A stretch of 10,099 bases of DNA from Klebsiella pneumoniae (GTDB lineage: Bacteria > Bacteroidota > Bacteroidia > Flavobacteriales > Flavobacteriaceae), in NCBI GenBank assembly GCA_943325355.2, contig CALPPA020000051.1, forward strand, positions 1 to 10,099. Reading direction: 5' to 3'. A model generated the notes under the pieces. It saw nothing but the letters and a program-made list of their open reading frames with translations, was not told the DNA's origin and did no database searches. Of this stretch, positions 8,137-10,099 are shown piece by piece. Made by a program: the position numbers and the translations under genes. Positions within the stretch are counted from its first letter, which is position 1. Every line of letters starts with the position of its first letter.

Positions 8137-8154
8137 AAATATTTAAAATTCAAA

Positions 8155-8178
8155 TTACGGTAAAAACTGTGCCAACAT
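8155..8178 (-). CDS. Putative seven-codon leader ORF upstream of prc
   Basis: The - strand reads ATG TTG GCA CAG TTT TTA CCG TAA (MLAQFLP), beginning at 8178 and ending 18 nt before the prc ATG. It is preceded by AGGAGGT at exactly the spacing expected for strong initiation. It lies in the same frame as prc but is separated from it by two stop codons (TAA at 8157-8155 and 8145-8143), so it is not an N-terminal extension. Whether it is translated cannot be seen from sequence. It could be a regulatory leader peptide, a way of loading ribosomes near the prc start, or a chance ORF after a chance SD. Confidence 0.35.
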   Translation of the reverse strand: MLAQFLP

Positions 8179-8185
8179 AAGTATA

Positions 8186-8192
8186 ACCTCCT
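8186..8192 (-). promoter_or_regulatory. Consensus Shine-Dalgarno sequence in the prc leader
   Basis: AGGAGGT on the - strand fully complements the core of the 16S rRNA anti-SD (CCUCC). It is 7 nt before the ATG at 8178, and about 50 nt before the annotated prc ATG, too far to serve prc directly. Genes of this phylum generally do not use SD sequences, so a perfect one here stands out. A chance occurrence is possible. Confidence 0.5.
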
Positions 8193-8228
8193 ATAAATTT
8201 TTGTTAAAGATATAAAATTGTTAATTTT

Positions 8229-8261
8229 TTTGAGATTAATCTTCGAAGAGGATTAATTTTG
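8229..8261 (+). promoter_or_regulatory. Flavobacterial-type promoter for surE
   Basis: TTTG at 8229-8232 (the -33 element) and TAATTTTG at 8254-8261 (a full match to the TAnnTTTG -7 element) are separated by 21 nt, within the usual range for Bacteroidota primary sigma promoters. Transcription should start around 8266-8269, giving a leader of about 50 nt before the surE start at 8318. The spacer contains an inverted repeat that reaches into the -7 element. The promoter probably drives surE, the small membrane protein gene and lpxB. Confidence 0.65.
8234..8258. promoter_or_regulatory. Inverted repeat overlapping the surE promoter, possible operator
   Basis: ATTAATC (8235-8241) and its reverse complement GATTAAT (8251-8257) form 7-bp arms around a 9-nt centre that itself holds most of a TCTTCGAAGA palindrome (8240-8249). 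GATTAAT also occurs as a direct repeat (8234-8240 and 8251-8257). The dyad fills the promoter spacer and covers the first four bases of the -7 element, a position where a bound dimeric regulator would block RNA polymerase. No regulator is named by the sequence. Confidence 0.4.
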
Positions 8262-8317
8262 TTTCTTTGTTTAGTAAGAAATACACATTTATAGTAATAT
8301 AATTTAACAAAGATAAA

Positions 8318-9136
8318 TTGAAAACAACATCCATAAAAAAGGACAAACCTTTAATTTTAGTAACCAACGATGATGGTATTTCGGCACCTGGAATTCGGGC
8401 ATTGATTGCCGTAATGGAAGAAATAGGAACCGTTGTAGTTGTCGCTCCGGATAGTCCTCAAAGTGCCACGGGACATTCCATTACAATAAACAACACTTTA
8501 TTTATTAATAAAATTTCAAAGGAAAATGATGCTATTCAGGAATACAGCACTTCTGGAACACCGGTAGATTGTGTAAAATTAGCGGTTAACGAAATTCTGA
8601 AAAGAAAACCAGATTTGTGTGTTTCAGGAGTTAATCACGGGTCTAATTCCTCAATAAATGTCATTTATTCTGGAACGATGAGCGCCGCAGTTGAAGCCGG
8701 AATCGAAGGAATTCCAGCTATTGGATTTTCGCTTTTAGATTATAGTTGGAATGCTGATTTTGAACCCATAAAATCATTTATCAAAACTATCACTTTGGAA
8801 GTTTTAGAAAATGGGCTTCCCGAAAGCGTGGTTTTGAATGTTAATTTTCCAAAACTGGAAAAAAAGGAAATTAAAGGAATTAAAATCTGCCGTCAGGCAA
8901 AAGCACTTTGGATAGAAAAATTCGACAAGCGAAAAACGCCTCAAGGTAGAGATTATTACTGGCTTACTGGGGAATTTGTTAATCAAGACAACGGTAACGA
9001 TACTGATGAATGGGCGCTTGCCAATGGCTTTGTTTCTGTTGTTCCGGTACAGTTTGATTTGACTGCTCATCACGCCATACAACAACTAAACACTTGGAAT
9101 TGGAATGAAATCTACACTAAAACGAGTTTGCGATAG
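8318..9136 (+). CDS. surE: 5'/3'-nucleotidase SurE (survival protein)
   Basis: The 272-residue protein matches SurE, a metal-dependent phosphatase acting on nucleoside monophosphates. The N-terminal LILVTNDDGISAPGI (12-26) carries the metal-binding pair D18-D19, S49 lies in the APDSPQSATGHSIT segment (44-55), and N106 lies in SGVNHGSN (103-110); these four correspond to the ligands of Thermotoga SurE. IYSGTMSAAVEAG (116-128) is the other conserved block. The enzyme is expected in the cytoplasm. The start appears to be TTG at 8318: an in-frame TAA at 8300-8302 closes the frame upstream and no in-frame ATG or GTG occurs before the NDDG motif. It is divergent from prc and is followed after 61 nt by a small membrane protein gene and then lpxB. 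Confidence 0.95.
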   Translation: MKTTSIKKDKPLILVTNDDGISAPGIRALIAVMEEIGTVVVVAPDSPQSATGHSITINNTLFINKISKENDAIQEYSTSGTPVDCVKLAVNEILKRKPDLCVSGVNHGSNSSINVIYSGTMSAAVEAGIEGIPAIGFSLLDYSWNADFEPIKSFIKTITLEVLENGLPESVVLNVNFPKLEKKEIKGIKICRQAKALWIEKFDKRKTPQGRDYYWLTGEFVNQDNGNDTDEWALANGFVSVVPVQFDLTAHHAIQQLNTWNWNEIYTKTSLR

Positions 9137-9197
9137 CAAACACCAATAAATAAAAGCGATACCATATATGACCGCTGACAAATAAAAATTTGCTTAT

Positions 9198-9470
9198 ATG
9201 AATAAGAAAGACATAATAATAGGTTTTATAATAGGTGTTTTAGCTTGTGTTTTGGGCATTTTTCTCTTTATCATTTTTTTCACTGACTTTGATTTTATGA
9301 CAGGAATTAAAAGTATGAAAGCAGAAGGGAAACTAGGTAAATTAATCACTTTGGGAGCTATGCTTGATTTAGTCGCTTTTGGTGTTCTGCTGAAAATGAA
9401 TAAAGACCTTATGGCTCGAGGTGTTGTTTTGGCAGTCATTATTATTGCGATTTTTACGATATTTGCCTAA
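9198..9470 (+). CDS. Small membrane protein of unknown function
   Basis: The 90-residue protein has three predicted membrane segments (about residues 7-29, 48-66 and 75-90) joined by a short loop containing FDFMTGIKSMKAEGKLGK (31-48) and a short basic loop (LKMNKDLMAR, 65-74). The C-terminus ends inside the last hydrophobic segment (IFTIFA). I do not recognise a family. It lies 61 nt after surE and 24 nt before lpxB on the same strand, so it is probably expressed with them; its location next to a lipid A gene suggests an envelope role but does not show one. The ATG at 9198 has no SD, as usual here. Base composition is similar to that of its neighbours, and an antisense open frame over the same bases has no support. 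Confidence 0.75.
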   Translation: MNKKDIIIGFIIGVLACVLGIFLFIIFFTDFDFMTGIKSMKAEGKLGKLITLGAMLDLVAFGVLLKMNKDLMARGVVLAVIIIAIFTIFA

Positions 9471-9494
9471 ACTTCTACAAACAAAACAACATAG

Positions 9495-10099
9495 ATGAAA
9501 TACTACATTATAGCAGGAGAAGCTTCGGGAGATTTACACGGCTCTAATTTAATGAAGGCTTTGTACAAGGAAGATTCAAAAGCCGATATTCGGTTTTGGG
9601 GTGGTGATTTGATGCAGGCTGTTGGCGGAACTTTGGTGAAGCATTACAAGGAATTGGCTTTTATGGGTTTTGTGGAAGTAGTATTCCATTTGAAAACCAT
9701 TTTAAATAATATTAAAATTTGCAAGAAAGATATTGCTGATTTTCAACCTGATGTGATTGTCTTTATTGATTATCCTGGTTTTAATTTGCGCATTGCCAAA
9801 TGGGCAAAAGAACAAAATTTCAAAACACATTATTATATATCACCTCAAATTTGGGCTTGGAAAGAAAACCGAATTACCGAAATCAAACGCGATGTCGATA
9901 AAATGTATGTGATTCTCCCTTTCGAGAAAGATTTCTACGAGAAAAAACACCATTTTCCGGTTGAATTTGTGGGTCATCCTTTGATTGATGCTATTCATAA
10001 TCATCCGGCAATGGAGGCTGCCGTTTTCAGAAAAGAAAATCAACTGAACGAAAAGCCTATTATTGCTATTTTGCCTGGAAGCCGCAAGCAGGAAATCAC
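9495..10099 (+). CDS. lpxB: Lipid-A-disaccharide synthase LpxB, N-terminal part (3' end outside the window)
   Basis: From the ATG at 9495 the frame is open to the right edge, giving 201 codons, about half of the usual ~370-380 residues. Motifs seen are IIAGEASGDLHG (5-16) at the very N-terminus, IDYPGFNLRIAKWAK (91-105), YYISPQIWAWKENR (113-126), VEFVGHPLID (156-165) and ILPGSRKQEI (192-201), in the order expected for this GT19 glycosyltransferase. LpxB joins UDP-2,3-diacylglucosamine to lipid X (2,3-diacylglucosamine 1-phosphate) to form the lipid A disaccharide at the inner face of the cytoplasmic membrane, so the organism makes lipopolysaccharide. The start is confirmed by the glycine-rich motif beginning at residue 8. 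It is the third gene of the surE transcription unit, 24 nt after the small membrane protein gene. Confidence 0.96.
   Translation, partial: MKYYIIAGEASGDLHGSNLMKALYKEDSKADIRFWGGDLMQAVGGTLVKHYKELAFMGFVEVVFHLKTILNNIKICKKDIADFQPDVIVFIDYPGFNLRIAKWAKEQNFKTHYYISPQIWAWKENRITEIKRDVDKMYVILPFEKDFYEKKHHFPVEFVGHPLIDAIHNHPAMEAAVFRKENQLNEKPIIAILPGSRKQEI

Noticed and set aside
8308..8315. TATCTTTG on the - strand, a full -7 match that could serve prc
   Set aside because: No TTTG lies 17-23 nt upstream (the nearest leaves a 28-nt gap) and the element overlaps the surE start region. TATCTTTA at 8205-8212 on the - strand is another partial match without a -33 element. The prc promoter stays unresolved.
9155..9176. 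Imperfect inverted repeat (AGCG...CGCT around CATATATG) between surE and the small membrane protein gene
   Set aside because: Only the four outer pairs and a few inner ones match; it has no poly-T tract and no clear link to a promoter element.
9194..9439. An 81-codon open frame on the - strand over the small membrane protein
   Set aside because: The + strand frame gives a coherent three-helix protein in line with the surE-lpxB unit; the antisense product is a low-complexity Lys/Pro/Ile-rich sequence with no support.

Overview
The window looks like chromosomal core sequence from a member of the Flavobacteriia, most likely Flavobacterium or a close relative. This rests on AT-rich DNA, A-rich translation starts mostly lacking a Shine-Dalgarno (SD) sequence, a perfect match to the Bacteroidota promoter pattern (TTTG, spacer, TAnnTTTG) upstream of surE, and Bacteroidota-like protein features such as the cysteine-containing loop of PBP2. 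The genus is an inference. I see no tRNA, rRNA, CRISPR array, insertion sequence or phage gene.

Left part (1-4995, + strand): the rod-shape (elongasome) operon, in order mreB (3' part only), mreC, mreD, mrdA (PBP2) and rodA. mreC/mreD overlap by 8 nt, mreD/mrdA by 4 nt, and mrdA/rodA are 12 nt apart, so these genes are probably co-transcribed and translationally coupled. MreB filaments, MreC and MreD position and activate the RodA glycosyltransferase and the PBP2 transpeptidase for lateral wall synthesis.

Middle part (4996-8136, - strand): a two-gene unit transcribed toward rodA, with prc (tail-specific periplasmic protease) first and then a membrane-anchored or exported DNA/RNA non-specific endonuclease 15 nt downstream. 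The nuclease stop codon directly abuts the rodA stop codon, with no spacer.

Right part (8318-10099, + strand): surE (survival protein/nucleotidase, apparently starting at TTG), a small three-helix membrane protein of unknown function, and the first half of lpxB (lipid A disaccharide synthase), which runs off the right edge. This unit is divergent from prc across a 181-nt intergenic region.

That divergent region is the most interesting non-coding part. On the + strand it has a good flavobacterial promoter whose spacer and -7 element are covered by an inverted repeat. On the - strand it has a consensus SD sequence placed 7 nt before a seven-codon ORF just upstream of prc. Most of the window is otherwise ordinary housekeeping sequence. 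I did not find convincing evidence of a wholly new multi-gene system; the candidates worth checking are regulatory sites, the cysteine cluster in PBP2 and the unnamed small membrane protein.
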